Assembly: GCA_964035545.1 (NCBI GenBank)
Contig: OZ037769.1
Coordinates: forward strand, 13,506,633 to 13,570,632
Source of the DNA: Bugula neritina
Lineage: Eukaryota > Bryozoa > Gymnolaemata > Cheilostomatida > Bugulidae
Direction: 5' to 3'
DNA: 64,000 bases
Made by a program: the position numbers and the translations under genes. The notes beneath the pieces were generated by a model. That model was given only the letters and a program-made list of their open reading frames with translations. It made no database searches and was not told the DNA's origin. Shown here one piece after another: positions 1 to 11,644 of the stretch. The first letter of the stretch is position 1; each line of letters starts with the position of its first letter.

Positions 1-1481
1 TTTCAAGATGAGTGGCTTTTTGTTGCAATTCTTCATTTTCCATTCTCAACTGGTCATGCTCAGCTTTGAGTGACACGGTCTCAATGGCAGCTTTATCATA
101 TTCTTCTGCCAACTCCTGGCACTGTTTTTCTAACTTCAAGATTAACTCAGTTTGAGAAAAGCTTGTAGAATGGTTAGCTAATAAAATATATTATGTAAGG
201 TAGTTTTGATAAATTAATTGCTTTTATTATACACTAAATGCTAATCTTAAGAATTAATATACTAACCAAACGGTAAGGATAAATATGTATAAGTACTTAC
301 TAATTTAATTTAATTTATAAACTTAAAAGACATAATTTCAGCTCATCTGCTATCAAATGCATACACAATTATTTAACAGAAAGAACCCAAATCAGAAAAA
401 TAAATAATACACTATCCAATACACAAACCAAAACTTGCGGTGTACCCCAAGAATCTGTGCTAGGTCCCACCTTATTTCTAATATATATCAACGACCTTTA
501 CAAAACCTTGAAATATGTAACACCAATTTTATATGCTGACGACACTAACTTAATTTTAAAATCAAAAAATTTAAACAATAAATATGAGAAAATCTCTTCT
601 GATCTTAAAAGACTATGTGAATGGTGCCAGATAAATAAGCCAACAATTATTTATGAAAAAACATCTTACATTATTTTTAAGAACTATCAAAATAAGTTCC
701 AATTTGATTTAAAATTAACAATAAACAACAAACCAATAACAACAGTTGACGAAGTAAAATTTTTAGGTGTGATAATTGATAAAAATTTAAACTGGTCATC
801 CCACATTCAGAAAATATTATTAAATCTTCGACCAAATTTTTGATTATGTTATACTATTCACTTAAACATTCCAGGCTGTGCTACTCTATAGAATCATGGG
901 GGAATGCATCCAGGGTCCATCTTGATAGGGTGATACAATTTCAAAAGAAAATTGTCCGTATAATTCACCGCAAACCTTTTGGATACCATTCTAAAGACCT
1001 GTTTAGGAAATCAGACATTTTACTAGTTGACAAGTTGTACAAGTACAAACTGCTAATTAAAGCTCATAAAATCTACTACTCAGAAAGCTTTTTGACACAC
1101 TCTCACTATACTACTCGTCATCAGTTGCAATCTCTTCCTGTTCCATTTTATTCCTCATTTGCTGGTCAACGCACCTCCAATTTTGTAATATCTGCTCTGT
1201 GGAATAAGTTGCCTAAATTTTTAAAGATTATACAGCCACTTGGTAAATTTAAAACGAAATTGAGGCATCACCTCCACCCTGTTGAGTGATCTGTGGTGCC
1301 TTGTATGGTTATGCCAACATTGGGCCCGCGTACCACTAGCCATGCTATTTCGCACTGGGCCTCATCATCACTTCTGACAGCTCTATTTTTATATACTGTT
1401 ATTTGTTACTATGTTTCCTTTTTACTTATTTGTCGGCTCTTGTAACTTATGCTAGTTGTAAAACACTATATTATGATGAAC

Positions 1482-1567
<86 letters not shown>

Positions 1568-2229
1568 GCACGCACAAACGATATTACTATATGAGTCAGT
1601 TTACTTCATTTAGTACACACCGGCAACTTATAGCCTGATATTAAAGTTTGCTCAAAATCAATTGAAATTTACTATACATGGTATATATTTTTATGTGCTG
1701 GTTTTAACTACGCATAACAGAAAAGGCTGGGAGGGGATTCCCTAACATTAAAGCACAGGTCATTGTCATATGCACTTATTATTCTATATGTGCGACTGTT
1801 ACGAAAAAACCGTAAAGGTCTGTAACCAAAACTAGCTGAATAATTAGGGAAAAACATGGGAAATTAAGCAAAATTAAAAAGAACTTTGATTATTTAGGTG
1901 TATTTATTAGTGGTTTACTAGTTTTGGCCAAAAAACCATGTTCATTACCAGCTAAATTGTGAAAAATAGCCAAAAACTGAAGATATCCAGTGTGTACTAA
2001 ATTAAGTAAAATGACCCATATATCTTTGTAAGTACTTACTGTCTGTTGGCTGAATCTTTCCTTTGTTAGAGCTCACACACGTTCTTTCTGAAGTACTATA
2101 AGATTCGCTAGGAACAACTGCTTGCGAAGGAGAAGGAAAATCCTGTTGACTATCACCAGCTGTAGTTTGTGTTCTGCCTTCAGCTTCCTGGTTGCTTAAA
2201 TTTATCTCTCTTTCAATTTTATGGTGCAT
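1..2229 (-). CDS. Coiled-coil protein, 5' part (two exons, runs off left edge)
   Basis: Two exons join in phase: 2229-2040 (ATG at 2229, donor GTAAGT after 2040) and 177-1 (acceptor TTAG before 177). The first 63 residues are polar, rich in Ser/Gln/Thr, with no signal peptide; a split codon gives Thr, and the second exon encodes an almost purely helical segment with heptad-like Leu/Glu/Lys spacing (for example ELILKLEKQCQELAEEYDKA). I do not recognise a named family. The protein continues past position 1. The intron is largely transposon debris (LINE fragment, CA repeat, MITE). A TATA and CCAAT promoter lies just upstream. It sits in the same orientation as three other small coiled-coil genes and may belong with them, but the visible part is too divergent to prove this. 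A cytoplasmic scaffold-like role would be a guess. Confidence 0.72.
341..1289 (+). mobile_element. 5'-truncated LINE reverse transcriptase fragment (frameshifted)
   Basis: The reading frame contains the non-LTR reverse transcriptase landmarks CGVPQESVLGP and LYADDTN (catalytic Asp pair), followed after a frame break near 840 by a typical thumb and C-terminal segment containing LCYSIESWGN and QKKIVRIIHRKP, ending at a stop at 1287-1289. The finger part of the reverse transcriptase and the endonuclease are absent, so this is a dead, 5'-truncated copy. The motif set fits the broad Jockey/CR1/L2-type non-LTR group; I cannot name the family. It lies in the intron of the left-edge coiled-coil gene, on the opposite strand. 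A 3' trailer of about 190 bases leads into a CA microsatellite. Confidence 0.9.
1484..1578. repeat. (AC)n microsatellite ending in (CGCA)n
   Basis: About 80 bases of perfect AC repeat followed by three to four CGCA units. It directly follows the LINE 3' trailer, so it may have grown from the element's tail. Confidence 0.95.
1592..2017. mobile_element. Foldback MITE copy C (chimeric arms)
   Basis: The right arm ends AAATTAAGTAAAATGACCC like the complete copy at 29039-29459, and the left end (GAGTCAGTTTACTTC...) is a diverged version of the same terminus. The interior of the left arm (about 1630-1770) instead matches the sequence at 11368-11530, a second subfamily. The right end lies about 20 bases from the splice donor of the exon at 2040. 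Confidence 0.7.
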
Positions 2230-2300
2230 TATAGAATCAGAAACTTAACATAGAGCCGAATGCACTCTCTTACTCTTGATAACTTCAGTTCAGCATCTCC

Positions 2301-2340
2301 TTTTATACTTACTGTTATACACTCAAATAAAGCCTATTGG
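2301..2340 (-). promoter_or_regulatory. TATA box and CCAAT box of the left-edge coiled-coil gene
   Basis: On the minus strand TATAAAAG reads from 2307 down, with CCAAT at 2340-2336, about 75-110 bases upstream of the ATG at 2229. That spacing leaves room for a start of transcription near 2275 and a short 5' leader. Seen in sequence; function inferred from spacing. Confidence 0.5.
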
Positions 2341-2727
2341 TTAAATGGCTTTGCTTCACCCCGTGGCTAAAATAAATATACCAGCAAGAAATTATTACAC
2401 GGATTAAATTGGAATTCCCATTGGCATTGGAATGGGAAATCCCACGGAATGAACTTTGCACCGTGATTGGACTATGAGGTTATATACGCGAACAATGATG
2501 GCATATCATAATACTGTTCAGCTTTTAACAGTTTAATTGGCTACTTTAATGTGAATAAGTACTTGTTGATGCATTGAGTATACATTGATAACACTCACTC
2601 CTTATCAGTGAATATAGAGATATAAAGCATCAAGCCTGTGAAGTTAAACAGCTAATCTATTAAATGTCACCAACTAAAACTGTTTGGTAAATTTATCTGG
2701 TTTTGGAAAAATCCAAATATAAGAACA

Positions 2728-2898
2728 CTATTCCATTACTCATTTGGTATTTTAATAAAAAGTTTATCTGAGTATAGTAAACAGTGGAGCCTTCCATGCA
2801 ATTGTTAGCAAAACCTTGTTAACAATTGCATGGAAAGTTCCACTGTTTGCTATACTCAGATAAACTTTTTATGAAATACCAAATGAGTAATGGAATAG
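2728..2898. repeat. Near-perfect 80-bp inverted repeat (hairpin element)
   Basis: The arm beginning CTATTCCATTACTCATTTGG returns as its reverse complement ending at 2898, with only a few mismatches and a loop of about ten bases around 2810-2819. The outer part of the arm and its flank recur at 10870-10975, so this is a dispersed foldback element rather than a chance palindrome. Confidence 0.85.
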
Positions 2899-4715
2899 CG
2901 TTGCTGTCCATTTTCTTTGTATAATGGACAATATTTTTCATTCTGTTCAGTATATCAACAACTGAAAGTTGTAGCTAGGCTACTATGTAAAATACTGTTT
3001 AAGGCTTTATTTATTACATATTATTTAATACATCACAATATTGCAATGTTATAACTGATTGATCTTCACATAGTGTGCAAAACTTGACAAAATGAACCGT
3101 TCAAAAATCCGGTTTTATATTGCGCCTGCTATGATTTTTTGAATAATATTGCAATTTTTGAAAAAAATAGTTTAAATAAAATTATGCCCATTTATTAATT
3201 ATTCTTCAAAATATTATAATGTGTAATTTATATAAAATATACGATAGGACTTAATTATTAAAGCAATAAATGGCATAATTGCTGTGTTTTATGTGAACAT
3301 ATGTTACAGTTAAGTTTATTGCTTGGAATCAATGCAGCGAAACTAAAAAATCTATACAGAATTTTAAGCATTTGCATGGAACGTAGCACTTTATTTGCAC
3401 TCTAGAGCAATAGATAAACAGCTAAATTTTATATAAAATAAAAAGTTTGAATAAAAGAGCCATTATAAAAGTAACTGTACCATTGCAAGCTATTATTTAA
3501 CTTGCTAATAATTATATAGAGATGTAATTCATACTATATGTAGTAACGTACTGCTTAACATGTATTTTGCTAACTTTAGTGCTGAGCTTGATGCAAATGA
3601 AAATAGTTACCTAAACACATTTCCGGAAATAAATAAAAATAGTCAACAAATTTTACGAATTTTCGCATCAGCATTAAGCATAAATCACTATAGTACATTA
3701 TAGATTAATACCATAGTATGTCTATATACCAATGATTTAGTATAATTTTGAATCACACAAAGTATCAATCTTATTATCTATAATAAAAAATTCCAAACAA
3801 TAAAATAAAATAAATATGACAATATTAATAACATCTAATAAGTAGCAAAATCTCACAAATAATTATACAAATTCATTGAAAAATGATATCATCCATCATT
3901 TATATTATAATATATTCTTGTCACGCAAAGTAATTGCATAAAAATAGCAGCTGGTATAGCATAATCTATGCTGTTCATATATAAAAATTGATTGCAGTTA
4001 CATATATTTTGTCATAATTTGGTAACTGTTTACTATAAACATACTTAAAAAAGGTAATAACTTATATTGGAAGCTAGGGTTTTTGTATTTCTGAATACCA
4101 CCATATATATAAGCACTTGAACCATGCATGCAGGTTTATAAAAATTCCCCCATTAAATTATTTTTACTATTATAGCTTACTTTTGCTATTCAATCTATAG
4201 CTTGTTGAGGCCAGCTATAATATACAATTATATAACTGCTATAGACTAACTCATACGTATATTAACTATAATAAAGCAGTGCTTTTTAGTTGCAAGTTAT
4301 GTTATCTATAGAAAACTAAATTTTTCTAAATACAACTGAAGTTTTAAAAAGAGTTTTATAGCTTGCAATATGTTCTGCAGCTGCAGTCATTGTGGTTGAA
4401 AAAGCTAGATAGTCAATGCTTTTGTATAAGCACTATAGGGCTTGAAGCTTTTGTACTGTCCACACTATAACTCTACTCATATATATAGCAAAACTTATAG
4501 ACATCTTATGCTATTCAGAAAACGTAACTATAAACAGTTTTCATCACAGCTGTCCGTGATGGATTTTTAGAATATAAAATGGCAAGGTAGAATTCTAACG
4601 TTCTGCATAGTCCATTTTTTCTTTTTTTGAGCCAATGGCATTTATGCTGGCTGAGTTATGTGTCATGCACAGTGGCAGATGACCAATCTTTATGAATCTA
4701 TTGCATGGGGAGCTT

Positions 4716-4985
4716 TCAAAAAGCTCTAGACTCCAAGGACATCTTAGGTTGCACTCTAGCGCCACCTGTAAAATAACCAATAAATGACTCATAGTCATGA
4801 AGAAGTTTAATGGGATCACATTGACTATATGCGATGGTGAAAGTGCTGCCACAAATCCAGTGAATCCGACTATAATTTGAAAAGCAGGTGGCAAAACACA
4901 AATATGTAGTCTCAGCATCAAACATTAAAACTGTTGCATTGGCTTTCACAGCCATATGAAGAGATGCAGCGACACAACATGACAT
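4716..4985 (-). other. Open reading frame of doubtful coding status (89 codons)
   Basis: An ATG-initiated frame of 89 codons with seven cysteines in a slightly less AT-rich patch. It has no recognised domain, no clear splice partner, and a potential acceptor (TTATTTTACAG) inside it near 4770. It could be a decayed gene piece or chance. Reported only because its composition differs from the surrounding DNA. Confidence 0.15.
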
Positions 4986-5388
4986 TACTTAGTGCAGCCA
5001 TAGTCTGGCAACGCGGAAGGAGGCTAATCATGCATGCCTATTACCGTTTGAAGGAAAATACTCTGTAAAACTACTAAAGTTTTGAAAACTATGCTTTCGA
5101 TTTGATTTTTCATTTTCCCAATGATCTTTGCTCTTATTAAATTGCATTTCAAGTATGTTTGAAACATCTCACAAAAGTCCACTTTTTGAAACTTTAACTG
5201 CATGCCTGATAATTTCATAAATATCCTTTTTCCTCCCGAGGGTCCATTATTATTTAAAACTTTAATTGTGACATAGCTATAAATCTTCTGATAGTAAAGT
5301 AATCCGTCAATAACTGTGGTAAATTAAGACAAAATTGCAAGCTCTTACAGTCTTTAGATCCATAACAGTTTGATAATTGGTTCAATAT

Positions 5389-6487
5389 CTATAATGGCTC
5401 AGGTTGCTGTGGCTGGATTTCGGCAGGCTCGTTATTGTGTTGGTGAAAACTAGATGGTTGTGAGGCATCAAATGTAGCAGCACCTAAAAATATCATGAAT
5501 AATTTATACAAATTCTAAATTTATTTACATCTATACACAAAATAGTTTTGCATCAATAACTTGCCATTATAATTTTCAGCAGGCAGCAATAGCTGTTTAT
5601 GTTGCAACTTTTTATATAATAATACATCACGAAATTTTAATAATAAATCAGTTTAAAAAGTTCTACTAATTCATATTATACATTTTTACTGCAACTTTGC
5701 TAAGAAATGGGGGCAGCTGTGGTCTAGGGGGTTAAAGCGTTTGCTTAGTAAACACGAGGTCATGGGTTTGAACCCCGACAAAGGTGATATTAGGAAGAGC
5801 ATCCAGTCACAATTACTCCTGTGCCTCATCTGACTATGTCTTCAGCCCTATTTCTCTCAGAAGTTTTTACAGGGATAGCAACTATAAACTTGTGTGAGTA
5901 TAAGAGCTAAAAACGTAATGCTTTCTGCGACTGTTATGCTTATAATATTGCAAGCTATTGAGAATAAGCGTTCACATACCGAAGTCATTTGGTGAATTTC
6001 TACTCTGAAGTAGAGCTATAAAAGGAATAGCATATTATAAATAAACTTTGAAGAATAAATTTTTGCCTACATATAACAAGCATGTAAAACCAATTATGAA
6101 CTTTTCTTCTTATAACAACTATGTTATAATTATGCTAATATTAGTATATATATATAATATGCAAATATTTTGTAATAGCAATGCCTTTAACTATATAAAC
6201 TGATTAAAAACAGAAGCTTTGTAAAAAAAGTCTTGCTGTATACCAAAGCAGTACATCTGAGAAAACCCTAAAATAAAATTCACATTAAATTCACCATTAA
6301 CTTGTGCTTCTAGATTACACATTTTTTGCTCAAAAGCTAGTTTTTCGCGCCTGAGATAATAAATCTCCAGTTTATAGAACTTCTTTTCTTCTTCTTGTAA
6401 TTCCATCTTCAACTCTAGATTTGCGATCCTATCCTTCAGTCTCTCTATAATCTCAGCTGCTTGATCATTTATAGAAGAACTGGCCAT
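5389..6487 (-). CDS. Small coiled-coil protein, 107 residues, three exons
   Basis: Exons 6487-6295, 6015-5980 (36 bases) and 5483-5389 join with both introns in phase 1 and give an uninterrupted 107-residue frame ending in TAG. Start MASSSINDQAAEIIERLKDR; residues 8-64 form a charged helix with heptad spacing (RIANLELKMELQEEEKKF), then a short linker from the mini-exon, then a Gln/Pro/Glu-rich tail ending EIQPQQPEPL. There is no signal peptide or membrane span, so it is probably intracellular. An acceptor-like TTTTAG just before the ATG suggests an upstream non-coding exon (candidate near 10493). The layout matches the gene at 19039-20511, and the coiled coil shares a II-x-R-I-x-x-L pattern with it. 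Its second intron contains a SINE. Family not recognised. Confidence 0.8.
5709..5900 (+). mobile_element. tRNA-derived SINE, near full length
   Basis: The head has RNA polymerase III A-box (TGGTCTAGGGG) and B-box (GGTTTGAACCC) sequences. It is followed by the conserved body AGGAAGAGCATCCAGTCA and the tail CAGGGATAGCAACTATAAAC. The same head-body-tail order recurs at 23812 and 28302 and, reversed, at 43805-43988. It lies in an intron of the 107-residue coiled-coil gene. Confidence 0.88.
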
Positions 6488-7666
6488 TTTTTTTACGCGA
6501 TGCTAAAACATAACATTATTATAGGTGACTTCATTGATAATAGATATGTTACTGGAAGCCAGTACGTGCTGTTATAATGCCATTCCAAGCCAACTGCTGC
6601 TTATTACTGAATTGCATATACTAAAATACTAAATCTAAATGCATTTAAACACAATTAAAAGCTGTTTTATTACAGCTAGAGGTTTATTCGTTATACTACT
6701 CAATCATATAACCCGATGCTCAACAAATCTTTCCAAGTATATGAAAACCCAGAAACCCTCTAAGCTGTAGTAGCCTGCATGGATGCATTCTCATATACTC
6801 AAGGCAGTTTGACTATATTATTATAGACACAATATATAATATATAATATATATAATATCTATATAATATAAATATAATTAGATTACTTACATATTATTAC
6901 TGTTAGAGTTAAACTATTTTTGCTGCACTAACTATAACTGCTATTTAACACCCTACTAGAATATATTAGAATACAAAGCCAAATGAATGAACACTATAAG
7001 AAAGATGAGGTAAGGGAATTTCCCAAAAACTGTTTTTTTGCAGTTACTCAATAATGGGATTTTTGGGCAGATTTTTGCTTATTGCATCTTAAAGAGTGAA
7101 GCCCATAGATCTGGTAACGTCTAATTACGTTAGCAAAATGATTGTTAAACTTTTTATAATTTTTTTGACTAGCTTCATTTAAATCAACAACACATTAATT
7201 AGTTCTTTTTTAACATTAAGTTACAAATTACTGCAATATTAGTTTTATATGATAACACTGTAAAAATAATTTTCTGAAGCCCTTCATACTCTTATAACAT
7301 AATACTAAATTTTCTTAACTTTTGTATTGCAGTTATTCCGTGATTCAACAGGCACCAGCTTTTTAAAAAAAATAATAAGTATCAATTGGAGGAGTTTTTA
7401 ATCTATTCTTGTTTCCAGTCATGTATTTGAGTGAGAAAAGGAAGTGTGTTATTACTTGGATAACATAAAATAACTCTGTCACGTCTGAAACATGGGTTTA
7501 TTTTCATTTTCACTAAAACTTTTGATAATATGGGCATGTCACCCATTTAATATAAGCAAGGCTAGAGCATATTGGCGTAGGAGAAATTCTGACCAAGACG
7601 TCATGCTCTTTCTCACATTACCAATGACCCATGACAAGAACTCACGATCCAGTGCACACTCTAAGC

Positions 7667-7993
7667 CAAGGGTGTCCAACCTTTTCAGAGTGCGGGCTAC
7701 AGAAATGGGCTATTCCATGGCAAGGGCCACATTGTAAACTTTAGCTGGGGGCCACAGTGCCAGTCTGTCAATTTCACTTTATTCTAAATTCTATGAATCG
7801 TTACACAACGAAGTCCCAATAATTTCTGCAGACTGCATGTTTTTTAGCATATTATATATAAAGACATTTAAAAAGCCATTTTCCCATTATAATTCATATG
7901 CATGTATGCAATTTTTTTTTTATTTGTTATGCCTGTGAGGGCCACATAAATGTAGGTTAGGCCCCCTGCATCCGGCCCTGGGGTGGCCTGCTA
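7667..7993. mobile_element. Probable hAT-like non-autonomous element fragment
   Basis: Begins CAAGGGTGTCCAACCTTTTC and ends with CCGGCCCTGGGGTGGCC, with GGGCCACAT-type words near both sides. This GC-rich-ends, AT-rich-middle pattern is common in non-autonomous hAT elements. Target duplications are not clear, so the boundaries and class are tentative. Confidence 0.4.
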
Positions 7994-8304
7994 GACCTGT
8001 TAGACCATTTTAACAACTACATTAAAAATTATTTACTTGACAATAGAAATTTCAAAACAGTAATTTAACATTTTTATCAAATTACTAAAAATATGTTATA
8101 GGGAATGTCTTTCTAACAAACTAACCTAAATTTAACCTGGTCGAAAAGCAGTTATACAAATTAAAAGAATTAATCTTTTTAACAAGCAAAAAAAGAGAGG
8201 TGACTTTATACTATAGCATTGTGAAGGCGATAGGCCGTGGGACATGGATGCTACACTCCCTCTCCTACACCTCACTATAGGAGCCATGTCTATATATAAC
8301 ACAC

Positions 8305-8713
8305 TGTTATGTTATGACATTCCTTTGTAAGCTTCAGTGACCAGCAACTATATTATGACATTCCCTATGCCACAGTCTGTGAAATACCCCACGCTTTGCA
8401 GCCAACTCCGAGGGGTGTGAGACGGGCGGGCAGAACCCTCGAATCAATCAGCATCCAGTTGAGCTTTATAAACAGGACTTACAGACACCCAGACACACTT
8501 GGCTAGTCGATGTATTACTAAGGCCTAAGCTAACTAGTGTATGATTTTTATCCTGTAACCATTTTACTTTGATGTAGTATTATTTCTTAATTAGTATCAC
8601 AAATATATTCATTCTACTATAACAAGTACAAGCTCAGTTCTCTCTCTCTCTGTTCTAGTATTGCAACACACACTCATAACCCACAATTGTATTTTGCGGG
8701 CAACTATATAACA
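8305..8713. mobile_element. Possible solo LTR
   Basis: A block that is more GC-rich than its surroundings starts TGTTATGTTATGACATTCC and ends TATATAACA, with an internal TTTATAAA, a repeated TTATGACATTCC word and a CT tract near 8640. This resembles an LTR, but I see no flanking target duplication and no coding remains, so the call is weak. Confidence 0.3.
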
Positions 8714-9003
8714 GTATTATAAGATATCTTATAAAAATGAATTGTATCAGTTAACAAAATCTGCAACATGTGCCACTTAGGAGTTAATATGGCACAAAAT
8801 AATTGCATTTGAGTAGTTATTTTATACAAAGGAATTATAGCTATAAAGACCAACAGTATTTATAAAACAGTTATTTAATGTTTATAGAGCATTTAATACT
8901 TAAATTAAAACCGTGGCTAATTGAACTGAAAATACAAATGAAAAGAGTAAAAATAAAACATGTTCTGAATGCCTTAGTTATCAAAATATAAAATCTGAGT
9001 TAT

Positions 9004-9427
9004 GAATCATTTTACTTAATTTAATACACACTGGAAATCTTCAGTTTTTAGCTATTTTTCACAATTTAGCTGCTAATGAACATGGGTTGTTGCCCAAAAC
9101 TAGTGAAATATCAATAAATACACCGAAATAATTAAGGTTCTTCTTAATTTTACTTAATATCCCATGTTTTTTTGTATTTATTTAGCTTGTTAGGAGTGCA
9201 GACCGTTACGAAAAAACTGTGGCGGTCCGTAACCAAAAGTAGCTGAATAATGAGGAAAAAGGATGGGAAATGAAGCAAAATTAAAAAGAACTTTGATTAT
9301 TTAGGTGTTATATCTATTGGTGTTTTGCTAGTTTTTGCCAAAAGCCCTTGCTCATTACCAGTTAAATTGTGAAAAATAACTAAAAACTGAAGATATCCAG
9401 TGTGTACTAAATTAAGTAAAATGACCC
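9004..9427. mobile_element. Foldback MITE copy B
   Basis: Both arms match the complete copy at 29039-29459: left CATTTTACTTAATTTAATAC, right ending AAATTAAGTAAAATGACCC, meeting around a centre that contains a GACCGTTACG / CGGTCCGTAAC inverted pair. The left terminus has lost its GGG. Confidence 0.85.
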
Positions 9428-10492
9428 TTATACAATTTTAATCAGAATTCGACTTGCTTTAGCAGTTTGGAGAAAATAATTCATTACAGTGGCTTAGGTC
9501 ATACCTATTATTTAAGGATTTTACAATGTTTCCATAATTGCTGGCTAAGCACACAATAAGGAATAATATAGAAACTATAGATGAATGACCTAGCTGTCAA
9601 ATGTTTAATGAAATCAGCTCAAAATATTCGAAATGAAGGAGGATGAGAAGTTTATAATACTTGTATAACGAAATTTAGTAGCTGTTGATAAGGGTCAAAA
9701 TTTTAAGTAAAGCAGGATTTTTAAACCCATCGAAATTAAAGCATGGAACTTGGAGGACATAAAAGCTGCATTTTGTTTAGGAGTTTGAGGATAACTGGTT
9801 GAAAATTGTCATATAAATAGCAGTATTTTAAAAGTAAAAAAAGTTATAAATAATATTTGTGCAAACTAAAAAACTTTTTCCCTTCACATTTAATGTACAA
9901 TTGTAATTTAATGATCGAAATGTATAAATTAATGTCAAGTTTTTTAACTCATGGGAAATATCGGCAGGCATGCAATACGAAATGAAAGCACACAGCAAGC
10001 TGGTTTTAAATGTGCATGCTCTCTATGAATTAACAAAGGAATACTGGGAATAACATGAATATAAACTAGAGTTAGGGGGGGGGGGGCATGTAAGAAAAAA
10101 AGAACAGCTCCAGTAAAAACAGCTGCACAAAAATAGTGACAAATGTCAAACTCTGGATAAAACTGTGTAAAAGCTATATAACGGCAAGAATTTGGAGCTA
10201 ACAGTTATAGATAATAAATAATTCATTTTACATGTACACTACATAAAGTGCCAGATTTGAAAAAAAATTAAATATAGCTTCTGAGTCGCTTTTTTAACTT
10301 TAAAAATTTCATCAGATGAGAACATACAATTTTTTGTTCTGCCATATACTTAAATTGCAAACTTCAATTTGATGAAAGATAATTTCTCGGTTCATGATGA
10401 GTTGTAAAAGACTAAGCTAGGCTAAAATATTTTTAAAATCTTTTACTAGCACTGCTTCAGCCATTTATTTTCTTTTGTTTTGGTATACTTAC

Positions 10493-10561
10493 CTCTAGTT
10501 GTATGTATAATAAATGAATGTTGTTCAAAGGCTATATTCTAGTGTATTCAAAGTGTATTGG
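10493..10561 (-). promoter_or_regulatory. Candidate promoter and non-coding first exon of the 107-residue coiled-coil gene
   Basis: On the minus strand a CCAAT box (10561-10557) is followed by about 60 bases and a strong splice donor, ACTAGAG then GTAAGTATAC, after 10493. The coiled-coil gene at 6487 has an acceptor just before its ATG and needs such an exon. The link is inference. Confidence 0.25.
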
Positions 10562-10869
10562 CTAAATGCTTCTTGCTTCCACCAATTGCATGACTTGAAT
10601 AAGCCAATTAAAATTGAAAATGACTACTTCAATTTATCCCTTATAATGAATTCATTACGGGTTTTCCACCTATAGTGAACCTTGTACTACTGGAAAAAGA
10701 TTTGCTATGAGGTCCATAATGGCAGGATAACGGGATAAGGTTTGCTAGCAACTTTGCTGGGAGAATCATGAATACTACATATTATTATGAACACATTGAT
10801 CAAGGACCTATTCATTATTAGAAATTTATGTTATGCAACAATATCAACCTGCGTGATTTGAACTGTTAA

Positions 10870-10975
10870 CCAACTGGAATAGCTTAGTAAATAATTTATT
10901 TGTCTTTGGGAAAAACCCAAATACAGCAATGCTATTCCATTAGTCACTCGGTATTTCAATGGTATTTCAAGATTA
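10870..10975. repeat. Partial copy of the hairpin element
   Basis: Contains CAGCAATGCTATTCCATTAG and CTCGGTATTTCAA, matching the outer arm of the inverted repeat at 2728-2898 and its flank. The second arm is missing. Confidence 0.6.
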
Positions 10976-11367
10976 AAGGGAAACTTATTTAAATATACAT
11001 TTAATTCAATATTATTTCAATGAGCTGCACATAAAATAAATATATTGTACCAAAAAAGGTAGCGTTTAACTGGGAAGCGTCCAAGTGGGATGAAACAATT
11101 TCCACAAAAATTTTCTCAGAGCTACAGAACAAGAAAATGCAAAATATTATAGTTTGAAGTTTTTTTGCACAACGCATTAATATTTCGAAGTTATTTGCCC
11201 TTGTTTGTTTGTATCCTATATATTATATATACTATTAAAACAAATTCCCATGAAGTAACTCAACAAAATAAATATAGAGATGCTGACAAAAATACCAAAA
11301 AACGCTGAAAACTCAAAACCCTTGTAAATCTGCTGACTTTATCAAAAGAAATAAGCACCAATGAATA

Positions 11368-11530
11368 ATTTTACTTATATTGAGTACACATCAGCAAATT
11401 AGGACTAAAAGTTAAAATTTGCACAAAATTCATAAAAATTTACTATATGGAATAATTTTATGTGCTGATTCTAATTATGCAAAGCAAAAAATCTGGGAAG
11501 GGATTCTGCAACATCCATAAAACGGAAACA
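11368..11530. mobile_element. MITE subfamily fragment
   Basis: TTTTACTTATATTGAGTACA followed by ATTTACTATATGGAATAATT and CTGGGAAGGGATTC parallels the left half of the chimeric MITE at 1592-1770. It defines a second subfamily sharing termini with the foldback MITE. No right end is seen. Confidence 0.55.
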
Positions 11531-11644
11531 TAGGACATCTTTAAATAAGAAATAAAATGGTAAATTTAGCAGCTGGTAGTGAGTTTATAAGAAATTGTTA
11601 CATCAAAAATCTGCGGTTTAAATTAGTTACTTGTGAACTCACCA

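Larger units (their letters stand above)
2341..5388. other. Intergenic, no supported gene apart from listed repeats
   Basis: AT-rich spacer between two minus-strand coiled-coil genes. It holds the long hairpin at 2728-2898 and a somewhat less AT-rich patch near 4590-5040 with an open frame listed separately. Nothing else is recognisable. Confidence 0.5.

Noticed and set aside
1403-1594. Open frame with a Thr-His run
   Set aside because: Created by the shorter AC tract after the LINE; no coding evidence.
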